Below are positions 11,986 through 22,928 of a stretch of DNA of 64,000 nt, piece after piece. Source of the stretch: Brienomyrus brachyistius (lineage: Eukaryota; Chordata; Actinopteri; Osteoglossiformes; Mormyridae). The stretch covers positions 5,882,001 to 5,946,000 of the forward strand of contig NC_064540.1 in the NCBI RefSeq assembly GCF_023856365.1, in the 5' to 3' direction. The position numbers and the translations under genes were made by a program. The notes under the pieces were generated by a model. It was given only the letters and a program-made list of their open reading frames with translations, had not been told where the DNA came from and did no database searches. Every line of letters begins with the position of its first letter. Position 1 is the stretch's first letter.

Positions 11986-12604
11986 CTTTGAGCCCTCGTC
12001 ACTATCCCCTAATCGTGCATTTATTTGTATCACTGACTTAAACCTATAGACTCCTCACCTCCATGGCACTGCATAGGATATGGACTGGTCTTCTCGCACA
12101 GTCTATGTTCCTGTCCTATACCCCTCCCACCTCCGCAAATCCCAGACTATTGTGGTATTTAATACCCACAACCTCACTCCATGCAGACTGGCAGGAAAAA
12201 TGGGTGGTCCTTTGGCTTCAGGACGGGGCCCTTTCTTCTTAGTGTTCCTCACCCCTCATGTCTTCCCTGTGGGATCTATCTCCCTGCCTCGCATTCTGTT
12301 GCCAGGACGGAGGCCATGACTCATGCCTAAAGTCAAGCCGTCAATCAGAATCACGACCACAGAGGAGACACCATTCACAGCATGGAATGCGAGGCCATCT
12401 CTGTGTCACGGGGATGGCTGGAGAGTCGCAGGAAGACAAATCAACTGCCTCAAGCAACTTTACTGGGCATCATCTGCAACGAGTTCCAGACAAAACTCGA
12501 CAGTGATGATCCAGGACTGGCACAGATACACCTGCCATATTATTGTATGCCATGCAGCTCACAACAAGCACATTCTGGGTTTTTAGTGGAGAGAACAGTG
12601 GCAG

Positions 12605-12805
12605 GGGTGGAGTGTGGCTTACTGGGTAAGGATGCTATATCTGTGACCAGAAGGTTGCTGGTTCACATCCCAGGGTCGATTGAATGATTTCACCATTGGG
12701 CCCTTGAGCAAACTCCTTAACCCCCAATTGCTCCCAGAACTGTCAGACCCTGCTTTCTGTTCCTGCAACAAAACTGTCAGTTAAATAAATAAAACATAAA
12801 TGTAG
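12605..12805 (+). mobile_element. tRNA-derived SINE with L2-type tail
   Basis: Forward: AGTGTGGCTTACTGGGTAAG, GGTTGCTGGTTCACATCCC, CCCTTGAGCAAACTCC and the tail CAGTTAAATAAATAAAAC. Confidence 0.78.
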
Positions 12806-13979
12806 AATGCCAAAAACAATCTAGGATAGGGTGGTTATGTGTTACAGTTTTGAGCCCTGGTTGTTGCACCCACATGCTGAAAACTGCACTGACATCTGCC
12901 TAAAGTCCAGGTAAATGGCTAAAGAAAAGTGTCAATTACCTTAAGAGTCTCTGCAAAGTAATGAACAGAAAAGTGGGAAGTTGGACTGCAATCGAACATA
13001 CCGCCATTGTGAGACAACACGTGTCACAATGTTTACGCGACGTTATACTGTTGGCTCCTGCGTTTCCCCAACAGGAAAACAACACTGCTGTTGTCACAGG
13101 CGAGATTTATGGAGTGGGTGGGGGAGGGGGGTCAATCCCTCATCCTCTGCTCTCAATTCTCAAGGGCACCTGTACTTGTTCTCTCAAAAACACAACCCAG
13201 CAGAGTTATCTCTCCAAGTGCGCTTCTGAAATAATTGTCTGCGTATGGCTTCCAGGGACCTGGAAATACATTTCAGAATCCATTTCAGACAACACAACCT
13301 TTAAACTCTCTCTCCTTCCAGTTCAACAGCAATAAGTCCATTGATGACATCACATAAATAATGTTAGTAAACCAGCCTTAGCCTTCAGCCATATAAAAAC
13401 GACAGAATCCTTAGATTTATATGAATGATTATTTCTCTTATGCCCAGTTTCTCTCCATTTGAGTGGGTTTTCTAACAGAATCCTGCTTCTCTGTTTCGCT
13501 TTTCACTGCAGGGCCTACATGTATAACTCGCAGACTTCCTAACAGCTTGAAGCATGTGCTGTTTTTTGAACATAAAAGCTGCACTTTCTCCATATAAAAT
13601 ATGTAATACTATGATTCACATTCTTTTCCTTTTCATAGCTTTCCAGTCCTTCCAGCTCCAAAACAGCTTTGTTCTTACTCTGCCCCCCCCTTCCCCAAAT
13701 TAGCACCATGACTGCACTGAGATGGAGTGAGAGAATTAAGAAATAAAAGTGGATGGCTGTCATTTACAATCAGAACCAGCTTATGATCACAAATGCGAAG
13801 TGGGGGACTGATGGGGGTTTGAAGTTCAGCAAACAAAAACATCTCTCACGCATGAAGCAAATGACGTTGCCGGAGGTCGGCAGTGTAATATGAGTCAGAC
13901 CGTACATCCGCTTGCAGAGCGAAAATAAGAGCCAGGTAACGCAAGACAGTGGATCTAATGGACTAATTTGCACCCCGAT

Positions 13980-14190
13980 TAATGGCATCGTGCCGCCAAG
14001 GTCGGCCGGCACATGCTGTTGATTTTGTCAGCCCCCTAATAGCGCCGCCTGCTGAGATCCGCGGTACAAAGGCCTCGGCTCCCCGTCCCCCGATTCGCTC
14101 ACCCGGTTCCTGGAAAGAGCGATTTTTCTGCACGGACAGCAGCAAAGAAAAACAACAACACCCGCATGATCGGACACCTTGATGCGCTTA
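13980..14190. promoter_or_regulatory. CpG-rich block, possible regulatory element
   Basis: Dense CpG (GCCGCC, GGCCGGC, GCGCCGCC, CCGCGG) in an otherwise AT-rich intergenic region, preceded by homeodomain-like TAATTTG and GATTAATGG. No transcript structure is visible. Function is inference. Confidence 0.3.
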
Positions 14191-16259
14191 TGTATCACGC
14201 TCCACATTATGAAAACATTAGCACTCAATAATATGGATTTACAAAGCACTCGAAGACCATTAGGGAAAATACGGAGCTGTTCTCCTCTCCCACCCAAACT
14301 TTAACTTATTAATGGACACCGCGATCGCTTGCTGTAAAGAGACATACGGCTGGTATTTACACACCTCTGCTGCTGAATGTGTCACTGATCATCTCGTTAT
14401 TCCGGTACCGATCACATAAGGTCTCCATAAGTCCGCCCGTCATCGCCGGCGTTTGTCCGTAAATATACACACCTGAGCTCCACGTGGACGTCAATGTCAG
14501 CAAACTGCTCTTGATCGCCGGCCTAAAGATAAACTCCATATATTTCTCACCTCAGGGAAGACATCATCAAGACGTTTTTAGCACACCCTCACATTCTATT
14601 TTATAATTGCCGATTTAAATTAAAATTACGCAGCGGGGATACATCTCTTTATGCTTCTTGTGTTCCTGTTTATTTCTCCTAATTTCTTATTTCTCCTTAT
14701 TTCCTCCTTATTTCTTAAAGTTTAAAAGAAAATTTCACTTATTTATTCGTGATTTATTTTCCCGAGTTGGTATTGCTCTCATCCGGGGTGTTTGGGCTGC
14801 GGGCTATTTTTTTAGGATGTCACATGCTAGCATTCGACGGGCTACCAAACCAGCTTTCCAGTTGTATATTTAACATCCTCACTATTCCAAGATGCACTTT
14901 GACTTAAGTTTTCGGATATGAACAGATCCGTTTCAGAGGAAATACGCGCCCCTACTCATCAGTAGGTGTACACGCGCCTTCTTTTACTCGACCTGTCAGG
15001 TATCCAGATGTTTCTCGCCTTGCCCAATTTACGGTAATCATTTTGATCCTAGCATTTTTCTCTCTTCCTCAAAATAATTAATTTTCTATAGATATTTATC
15101 CCCTCAAGTTAAAGACACATTCACTGTACCAGTGAAGACGGGACCTGTCACGGCGGGATCATGAACCAAATGTGTTACAATGATGTAATGCCTTCATGCA
15201 GAATTAACTATGCTTGAAAAAATGGTGCAATTGTTTTAGTGCTGTTATGTATTATATTGTGCTTTTTGTTAAATATGGAGGTATGCTGTTACCTGATAGT
15301 CCAGAATAAGTGTCTTTATTTTTGGTGTATTTTGAAGCAGTTACACAACATCTCCTCACCCTTAACACCTGACATATCCCACATGTATGCCTGAAGAGTA
15401 AAAAAAAAAAACAGACAGCCACTAATATTCTGTAAATACAAGCATATTCAAGTACCAGTCGTTTTTAGTAAAATAACACTTGAATTATCAAATGGGGATA
15501 AAACTTCAATTTCTTAATGTACGGAAGAAAATATTCAGCTCTCTATGCTGGTCCGTAACTCAGCACATCAGGGGTCAAAGTTAAGTCCTTGATATTTTTC
15601 TTTTCCCTCATATTTATTTTTAGCGCCTTTCACTCTGTCAATATTAAAAGACAGGAACTGCTTTTCACCTTGTGAACGGTCTACATCAATCAAGTGGGGA
15701 AAAAACATTAGTCAGAATAATGGTGAAGATGAATGAGCTTCTGTCAGATAAAGATCTGTGCATGTGTGTGAATGTGTAATGAGCTGTTTCCATTTTTATT
15801 GATGTCTAATGGATAGGTTTTTTTAAATGGCTAACACCACCAAAAGGACACACGGCTTTGAAATAGTAAGACCCTTTCAGCTTTGTTCAGGCATAATCCA
15901 AAACAAACCAATGAACTTTTAATCTTATTATTCTCACCTCACGCTCAGAGCATGGCTCATTCCACGTTTGTAATCCTCTCCACCGTATTTCCTGTAAGAA
16001 AAAAAAATCATTAACATAGTGTATTTTCTTACAACTAGATATTTTTTGCACAATAATGTGTTAACTGCATAAATGATCAAATACATGCTATATCTTTGAA
16101 AGCGAATTTGTCATCAAATGGAAATATCCGCAGTCTGCAGTATGTCCAGAATTATTCAGAAATAACAGCAGCTGCCAGGGTTTTAATAGATACTTACTGT
16201 TTACTGGTTCTGAGCTGATCTCAATCTGCACTCTACAATCCACAGTTTCTGAATCAGTT

Positions 16260-16480
16260 CTCACATAATCCAGTGTCGTCCATGCGTGAGGCGAAGGCGT
16301 GCGCGCACACACGTGCACGTGCAGCGTGCCGGCCGTGTGTCCGTGCGCATCTATGAGATGCTCGCCCTGCTTCGCGATTCATTCACACAGCAGAGACCGC
16401 TGCTTCCTCATTGCCCGTTGCATATATAAACTTGTGGCTCTCTGTGCATCTGTTCCTTTCTCTCTCGCTGTCTGACAGGC
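16260..16480 (+). promoter_or_regulatory. TATA-containing promoter-like block
   Basis: CpG-containing stretch (GCGTGCGCGCAC, CGTGCCGGCC) followed by TATATAA at 16423-16429 and a pyrimidine-rich stretch with CTGTCTGACAG. No coding frame follows. It could be an unannotated non-coding transcript start or chance. Confidence 0.28.
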
Positions 16481-16498
16481 TTGTGGCTGTTATTTCTG

Positions 16499-16576
16499 TT
16501 CAGACTTTACACAGTTACAGGATAGTCGGTCCACAAAAAAAAAAAAAATAAATCCATAGGTTGCAGTCCCACCTTT
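16499..16576 (+). repeat. Unclassified repeated segment, copy 1
   Basis: TTCAGACTTTACACAG, GGATAGTC, CCATAGGTTGCAGTCCCACC recur with gaps at 20683-20763. Family unknown. Confidence 0.6.
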
Positions 16577-16872
16577 CTCTCTCCCCTCCCCTCCCTCCCC
16601 CCCTCCTGTCTCCTTCTCAGAGCTGGAGTGAAATATTAGCCCTCTTTGTGCTACAGTTTCTCCCCTGTCCTCTCCCTTCCTCCCAGTCTCCTTTTGCCTG
16701 TCCTCTGGAGGAGTGGGCGGGGAAACCTGGTACTGGGAGGGCAGGAGTGTGAGTGGGGGGGCGGTGCCAGAGCCTGTTCTCAGATCAGCTCCCACAATCT
16801 TTCTTCCCTGAATTTCCTTTTCCTTTCTTCCCTGCACAAAACGCACAAAAGAGAAAGGTTTAAGGCTTAATT

Positions 16873-17750
16873 TCCATCCATCCAATACCTACTTATCCTG
16901 GTCAGAGTCACATAAGGGAGCACTAAAGTTTATCCCAGGCAGCACAGGGCACAAGGAAGGCACACACCCTGAATGGAATACCTGTCCATCACAGAATATA
17001 CACTAGAGCTGATTTAGAGATACTTTTAGCTTAACTACATCTTTGACTTGCAGTGGGAAACCCACGTGGCACAGGAAGAGCGTACAAACTAGACAAGCAG
17101 AGCTGTGGCAGGATTCAAACCCACGTGGCACAGGAAGAGCTTACAAAATCCACACTCAAAGCAGAGGCGGGATTCCAATCCACGGGACGTGGGAATAGCA
17201 TACAAACTCCACAGGCAGAGCAGAGGTGGGATTCAAACCCACGTGGCACAGGAAGAGCTTACAAAATCCACACTCAAAGCAGAGGCGGGATTCCAATCCA
17301 CGGGACGTGGGAATAGCGTACAAACTCTACACACAGAGCAGAGGCGGGATGCAAACCTATGTGACGCCGAAAAGTGTACAAACTCCACACTCAGAGCTGT
17401 GGCGAGATTCAAACCCATGTGACACAGGAAGTGTCAAACTCCACGTGCAGACCAGAGGTGGGATTCAAACCCACATGACACACATACAAACTCCATATAC
17501 AAAGCAGAGGGGGGGATTCAACCCCACATGACACACGAATGAACGCCACATGCAGAGCAGAGGTGGGATTGAAACCCACATGTGGCGAGAATAGTGTACA
17601 AACCCCGGACACAGAGCAGAGATGGGATTCAAACCTACGTGACGTTCGAAGAGCGTACAAACTCCATATGCAGAGTGGAGGCGGGACTCAATCCCGAGCC
17701 CCGGAGATATAAGACAACATTTCTGCCTACTGAGCTACCATGCCACCCTT
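16873..17750 (-). mobile_element. GGAT-tail SINE with internal minisatellite expansion
   Basis: The left part (16873-17060) carries the CCATCCATCC tail and the CTTATCCTGG, ACAGGGCACAAGG segments of the family. The right end (about 17680-17750) carries its start (CTACTGAGCTACCATGCC...). Between them the block that is normally single is amplified to about 11 copies. Confidence 0.65.
17062..17700 (+). repeat. 59-base minisatellite, about 11 copies
   Basis: Units run from CCACGTGGCACAGGAAGAG to AGAGGTGGGATTCAAAC, most 59 bases, with a few shortened to 52-58. Copies 2 and 4 are identical and copies 3 and 5 nearly so, showing a 118-base dimer step. The repeating open frames here are artefacts: since 59 is not a multiple of 3, the same peptide recurs in shifted frames. 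Confidence 0.85.
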
Positions 17751-18479
17751 GCCTTGCTTTTCATTATAATTCAATTAATAATCAGCATCAGTAATTAAAT
17801 CCCTGGCCTATGTTTTTGTAAAACTCCACACGCTTTTTTTTTAATGCACCACCCAAGTAGAAGCGACTACGTTCTTTAAATGTGTCAACTCTCACTAAGC
17901 ACTGTCTTGAATGTATTCCTTTTATTTCAATGTGCTTACCGAAAAATAACCTTCTGTCCCCTTCAAAAAAAGTTGCAATGGAAATCGAAGCTAAAAACAG
18001 TAAATTTATGCGGACACTGAGGTAAGTGGATCTTTGGTTTCTAACCTGTAGCAGCCAACATGAAAGCACTGAACTGGGGCACAAAATAAGGTATTCCCAC
18101 CCATTTTATTCTATACTTAAAAATAACCAATCCCTGCTTCTCACAGCGGGTTGTGAAGAAGCTGTGAAGAACGCAGATGGAAAGATCAATCTTTTGTGTT
18201 CTCTCCTTTAATTTAGTATATTTATCATAATCATAATGCGATATTTTTCAAAGCAAAATAAAATGTTATTATTAGTTAAATATTGGAATGGTCAGAATGG
18301 CTTCTTTTTGTGATGTTATGCTATTAATTGGCTCTTTTTTATGCAACTCTTCTCTTTCGGCAGATGTGAAATTCCAGCCATAGAGGCCTGAGGCATATCT
18401 AACGTCTGGAAAACTTCTGTGTCCTCAAGGACATGACAGTCAGTGAGGGTGGTGTGCATGTCTGGGAAATTTTTGTGCC

Positions 18480-20055
18480 TGTTCTCCAAAAGTTTTTCTA
18501 GATAGAACAGCTTCTCTAGTTGGTTTCAGAACTGGACACTCCAACGAGTCAGCCCATCTCGACTACTGTGGATGGCCTGCATCTTGTCATATGTTCTCAT
18601 TCTGTTAGACCTTTCTGCAGTATTTGGCGCAGTGATCTGCCTGATCCTGCAGGCCAGCTCTCTCAACTTGGCATCACAAGGACTGCTACTGTATGTGATT
18701 TTTCTGAGTCGGTTTCTTTGGCTGCATCTAGGTCACGGCGGATATCAGGTTGGATGCCTTTTAGCCCTTGTTCTGCTCCTCTCTAGGTAAGATCATCCAG
18801 GCACATGGCTTCACCTATCACTACTATTCTGACGGCATTCAAATCTACTCGTATCTCACTTTCTCTCCTAAGGACAATGTGCCCATGCTGGGATCTCTGC
18901 ATGTCTAGTCCATACTGCAGCCTGGATTACCTCTTCCAGCCGAACATCTCAACGGCCGAGCTTCTAGTCTTCCCTGCCATCCCTACTGTTAATGTCACTG
19001 TACAGCTTACTTCATGAACATGGTCTCCATCAGGGTCTGCCAGAAACCCGAGGGTAAAAATAGATGGCCAGCTATTCTTCGCTGACAATATTGTATATCT
19101 CCTGGTCTTGTAGATTCACTCTGTACAACATCAGAAAAACCAGGCCTTATTCATCAGAATGTGTATCTCAGCTTCGTCTAGGCACTTGGACCACTGCAAC
19201 TCTTTACTGAGGGCCACTAACTTGTGCTTTAAATTTGCCGTACGTTATTAAAAATGCAACAGCGGATCCGGTATTCAATCAGCCAAAACGCTCTCATGTT
19301 GCACCCCTCCTTGTCTCTCTTCATTGGTCCGCTATCGGTGCTTGCATCAATTAAAATCCTTGGTGCTGGCTTTCAGGGATGTTAACGGAAGGGCACCTAC
19401 CTGCATCTGGTCTTGCCTTCTTTGGTCAGCAAGCCAATTCTGGCCAGGGCTCCTTCAAATATTACATGTACAATACATGTAACTCTATATGTTTGGCACA
19501 AGCTACCCTCTCTACATCTAATTACTCTAATTGTCCAAGTAGCATCTCAAGACCAAGGGCGTAGGTTTGATTTCAACATTGAGTGGCACCAGAAACCGGC
19601 TTGGCCCAAACACACGACGTTCTCCCACAATATTGGTAGGGTCATGTCCCTATCATCCATACCCAAATTAATGCCCTTGCTAAAGACCCATGTTTTCCAG
19701 AAAGCCTCAACTAGCTGCTCCTACCACTAACCAACTCTGTCTTCACTTCCCTTGGATATGCTCTCTAGTTTACACGAGACGCTGTTGTCTCGTAGTAACC
19801 TAGTCCTCATGGTGTTTTTGAGTTTAGTAGCTGGCCTGTATGCTTCTCGACCTGTTTCGTAATGCACTGTAGAGCCGCTGCCCCGACGCTACGTTACATT
19901 GGTTATTGGTCTCTCAGTGGAAGCTCAGTCTAGCTACACTTATACATAGCTGGCTCCTTGACAGCTCTCTGCCCGTGATGTATTGCCTGCGGCACAGGCA
20001 CGTTGCTTTGAACAAAAGCGTCTGTCAAACAAATAAATGCAATGTAAATGTACAT
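18480..20055 (+). pseudogene. Decayed L2-clade LINE (reverse transcriptase and 3' end)
   Basis: Frame-broken remnant of a non-LTR retrotransposon. Readable pieces in order: GFRTGHSNESA (about 18521), LLDLSAVFGAV (about 18602, usual form LLDLSAAFDTV), YYSDGIQIYSYLTFS (about 18820, the Y-x-DD catalytic motif with the second Asp changed to Gly), SHVAPLLVSLHW (about 19290, typical of the L2 C-terminus), LLKTHVFQKA (about 19680) and a 3' tail at 20010-20052 (AAAAGCGTCTGTCAAA then AATAAATG). The piece order is that of fish L2 elements. Several frameshifts and stops make it inactive. The 5' half is missing. Confidence 0.8.
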
Positions 20056-20617
20056 ATACTTGCATTACAATATCTTCATACCATTGAGGCCCCTTGTGCA
20101 ACTTGGCAAAGCTAATGCCTGACAAGGACACAAATCTCATCACCGAAACACCGCGGCCGCCATCATCAGCTGATCGTAATCTGTGATTTAGTTGATACAA
20201 TGGCTTCATCGTTCCTGAGAAAGATAATCACAGCTAACACCACTGTGCACTTATTATGGATGGACAAATTACCTTGTTGGCATGTTACTGGCATTTGTTT
20301 TTTTCATGGTTTATGGGTGCAGCCCACATGAAGAAACGTTTGCCAGCTGATTAAAACATTACTTTGGGCTGAGTCACCATTAGAGTTTAGACGCTCGCTT
20401 TGAATCCTGACACAGAAATGCCGGTCCCCTCCCGTGATGTGATGCATGATAATACTTTATAGCCACTCGGTTTGCAGGGCTAGCAGACAAACTGGTAATT
20501 GGCACATAAATCGCGTAGGCTCACTGAAAGTGTACCTCCCGTCTGTTTTAATGTGATGTTCCTCTTGCTTTGTGTCTCTGTTACCGCGTCACATTTAGGC
20601 CCTATGTGAATGCCGTG

Positions 20618-20646
20618 TTTGTGTTTGTGTGTGTGTGTGTGTGTGT
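20618..20646 (+). repeat. GT microsatellite
   Basis: GTGTTT then uninterrupted GT units. Confidence 0.88.
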
Positions 20647-20682
20647 AACAGAACCTCCTGTATAGCACATGCATGTCTCGTA

Positions 20683-20763
20683 TTCAGATTTTACACAGTA
20701 GGATAGTCCACGAAAAACAACAAGCATAACAAAAAAAACATCCATAGGGTGCAGTCCCACCTT
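20683..20763 (+). repeat. Unclassified repeated segment, copy 2
   Basis: TTCAGATTTTACACAGTAGG, GGATAGTCCAC, CCATAGGGTGCAGTCCCACC match 16499-16576 in the same order, separated by an A-rich variable part. Confidence 0.6.
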
Positions 20764-21034
20764 CTGCTCTCCATAACCCCCAGGATGAGCTTTGCAGACT
20801 CCAGCAAACGACTCTGACCACAGAAGTCCCCAGGCCACACACTGCCTCTGATGTTGGTTGTTTCAGCTCAGTCTCTTGTACAGTGATTCTCAGCCACTTC
20901 TTCTATTTCTGTCTCTTCCATTTTACCCTTTGCAGTCCTTTCTTAACCACACCTAACTGTTTTATTCCGAGCCATAGTAGCGAAGTCAGTGAAGTCCCTT
21001 TGTAAATTTGATAACACTGGAATATGCTGCAGTG

Positions 21035-21235
21035 AGCAGTGCGTGGATCTGCAGCTCAAGGCTGTGCCTGTAATCATGAAGGTCACCAGCTCAGATCCCA
21101 GAGTCGGTAGAGTGCTTTTGCTGATGGACCCCTGGGCAAAGCCCTTAACCCCAATATCTCCAGGGACTGGCTAAGCTCACTTCCTCAAATCTGTGCCACT
21201 TCTTGGCTAAAAATATTTGCTAAATTAAAAATGTA
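21035..21235 (+). mobile_element. tRNA-derived SINE with L2-type tail
   Basis: Forward: GCAGCTCAAGGCTGTGCCTG, CACCAGCTCAGATCCCAG, GGGCAAAGCCCTTAACCCC, tail AATATTTGCTAAATT. Confidence 0.7.
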
Positions 21236-21529
21236 AAGAGAATTTGTCAGAACCTGGAAACGGGGGGACAAATTCAGTAATAATGTCTGTGTATCTGGCT
21301 GCAGCTTCCTAAGCCCAAGGTTTCTTCCTTATAGGGAGATTTTCTTGCTGCTGCCGCCGCTGGTTCCTCACTGGGGGTTTTGGGCGGGAATCATGTAAAG
21401 TGTAACGGTGTGAAAATGAACTATACAAATAAAAATTAACTGAAATGAAACAGATACTTAACATGTAACTATACTACACGTGTGCATGACAAGAGCATGT
21501 ATAAAGTAACATTCATGAGGCAGTGACAT

Positions 21530-21874
21530 CCATCCATCCATCCATTTTCCAAACCGCTTAGCCTACTGGGTCACGGGGGGTCTGGAGCCTATCCCGGAAA
21601 CAATGGGCATGAGGCAGGGAACAACCCAGGATGGGGGGCCAGCCCATCGCAGGGCACACTCACACACCATTCACACCTACGGGCAGTTTAGCAAGTCCAA
21701 TTAGCCTCAGCATGTTTTTGGACTGTGGGGGGAAACCGGAGTACCCGGAGGAAACCCCACGACGACATGGGGAGAACATGCAAACTCCACACACATGTGA
21801 CCCAGGCGGAGACTCAAACTCAGGTCCCAGAGGTGTGAGGCAACAGTGCTAACCACTGCACCACCATGCCGCCC
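21530..21874 (-). mobile_element. SINE with GGAT tail, near full length
   Basis: On the minus strand it begins GGGCGGCATGGTGGTGCAG with the A-box-like GTGGTTAGCACTG, a degenerate B box, the common fish block around TTTGCATGTTCTCCCC, and ends in (GGAT)n. A 12-base duplication AGGCAGTGACAT flanks it (21518-21529 and 21875-21886). Presumably tRNA-derived. Not a tRNA gene. Confidence 0.85.
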
Positions 21875-22332
21875 AGGCAGTGACATGATTGACGATAATT
21901 ACTGCACGTTACGATTTCTTGTGCACAGACATTTTTGCATTAAAAAAGTCATTTTTTTTTGCAGCAAATTGAGTTTTTAGTGGTTTGAAAAGGTAACACA
22001 GGAGGGATGGTCAATGTAAACATGCAATAACACTAACAGGAATGAGGATTTTTTATCCTGTTTCGTTGGTTTTCATCTCTTTTCTGTGCATTTCATTGAA
22101 ATCTGTGGCCTAGTATTTTCATTAGATTAATCACATATATTTTTAAACATCGCGATTTTCAAAGCTAAATGTCACTTTACTGAAACCATGGCCACATTTG
22201 TCAACGTGACCTAATTCTCTATACGTCTAAGTAGCCTAGAGGGACATACATGGAACTTGGCGATTTACTAAGAACAACCAACACATGCTCACACACACAC
22301 ACACGCGCTCACACACGCATACACACACATGT

Positions 22333-22655
22333 AGGGTATATCTATTATTATGGGGCCCGTTCATTCACTTCTATGGGAAAAATGCTAATGCTAACTATGA
22401 CAACCTTAACCCCCACCCAGCCCTAATCATAACCATAAGTAACCAAGCAAAATACAAGAGTTTTTGCATTTTTAGTTTTTTCACTGCAGTCACGGATTTT
22501 TATAAAATAGAGTTTGGGGACCAGAAAACCGGTCCCCATAAGGGAAAAAAAACGGATATTTATCACGTTATGGGGACATTGTGTCCCCATAAGGATAGGT
22601 ATACCCACTCGCGCACACACACACACACACATACACACACACACACACACACACA
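22333..22655 (+). repeat. CA-ended interspersed repeat, copy 2
   Basis: Contains TTCACTTCTATGGGAAAAA, ACCATAAGTAACCAAGCAAA, GGTCCCCATAAGG, ATGGGGACATTGTGTCCCC and ends in a CA array. The two GGTCCCC/GGGGAC blocks are partly inverted. Confidence 0.65.
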
Positions 22656-22880
22656 AGTTGGTCTACCTATCTAAATGGGGACCATCCATTCATTTCTATG
22701 GGAAAGACCCCAATCCCAATCACGAAACAAAAACCCCCACCCAGCCCTAACCTTAACCATAAGTAACTAAACCAAATACTAGACTTTTGACATTTTTAGT
22801 TTTTTGATTGTGGGGACCAAAAATGGTTCATAATAGTGGTTCAAATAACAGGTTTTTATCACACCACATGCACAAACACA

Positions 22881-22921
<41 letters not shown>

Positions 22922-22928
22922 GCACACA
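22656..22928 (+). repeat. CA-ended interspersed repeat, copy 3
   Basis: Directly follows copy 2. Contains GGGGACCATCCATTCATTTC, ACCATAAGTAACTAAACC, GTGGGGACCAAAAATGG and ends in (CA)n at 22868-22928. Confidence 0.65.

Larger units (their letters stand above)
7793..18479. other. Intergenic, part 1
   Basis: No coding region recognised. It contains SINEs, a CA-ended repeat family member (8602-9079), a 14-base triple repeat with E-boxes (11554-11595), a CpG-rich block (13980-14190), a TATA-containing block (about 16260-16480) and a 59-base minisatellite (17062-17700). The stretch 14550-16250 shows nothing but AT-rich unique sequence. Confidence 0.7.

Noticed and set aside
17053..17531. Repeating peptides over 17053-17531
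   Set aside because: Caused by the 59-base minisatellite; the same peptide appears in different frames.
16873..17750. CRISPR-like array of direct repeats
   Set aside because: Units are contiguous with no unique spacers and lie in a vertebrate SINE.
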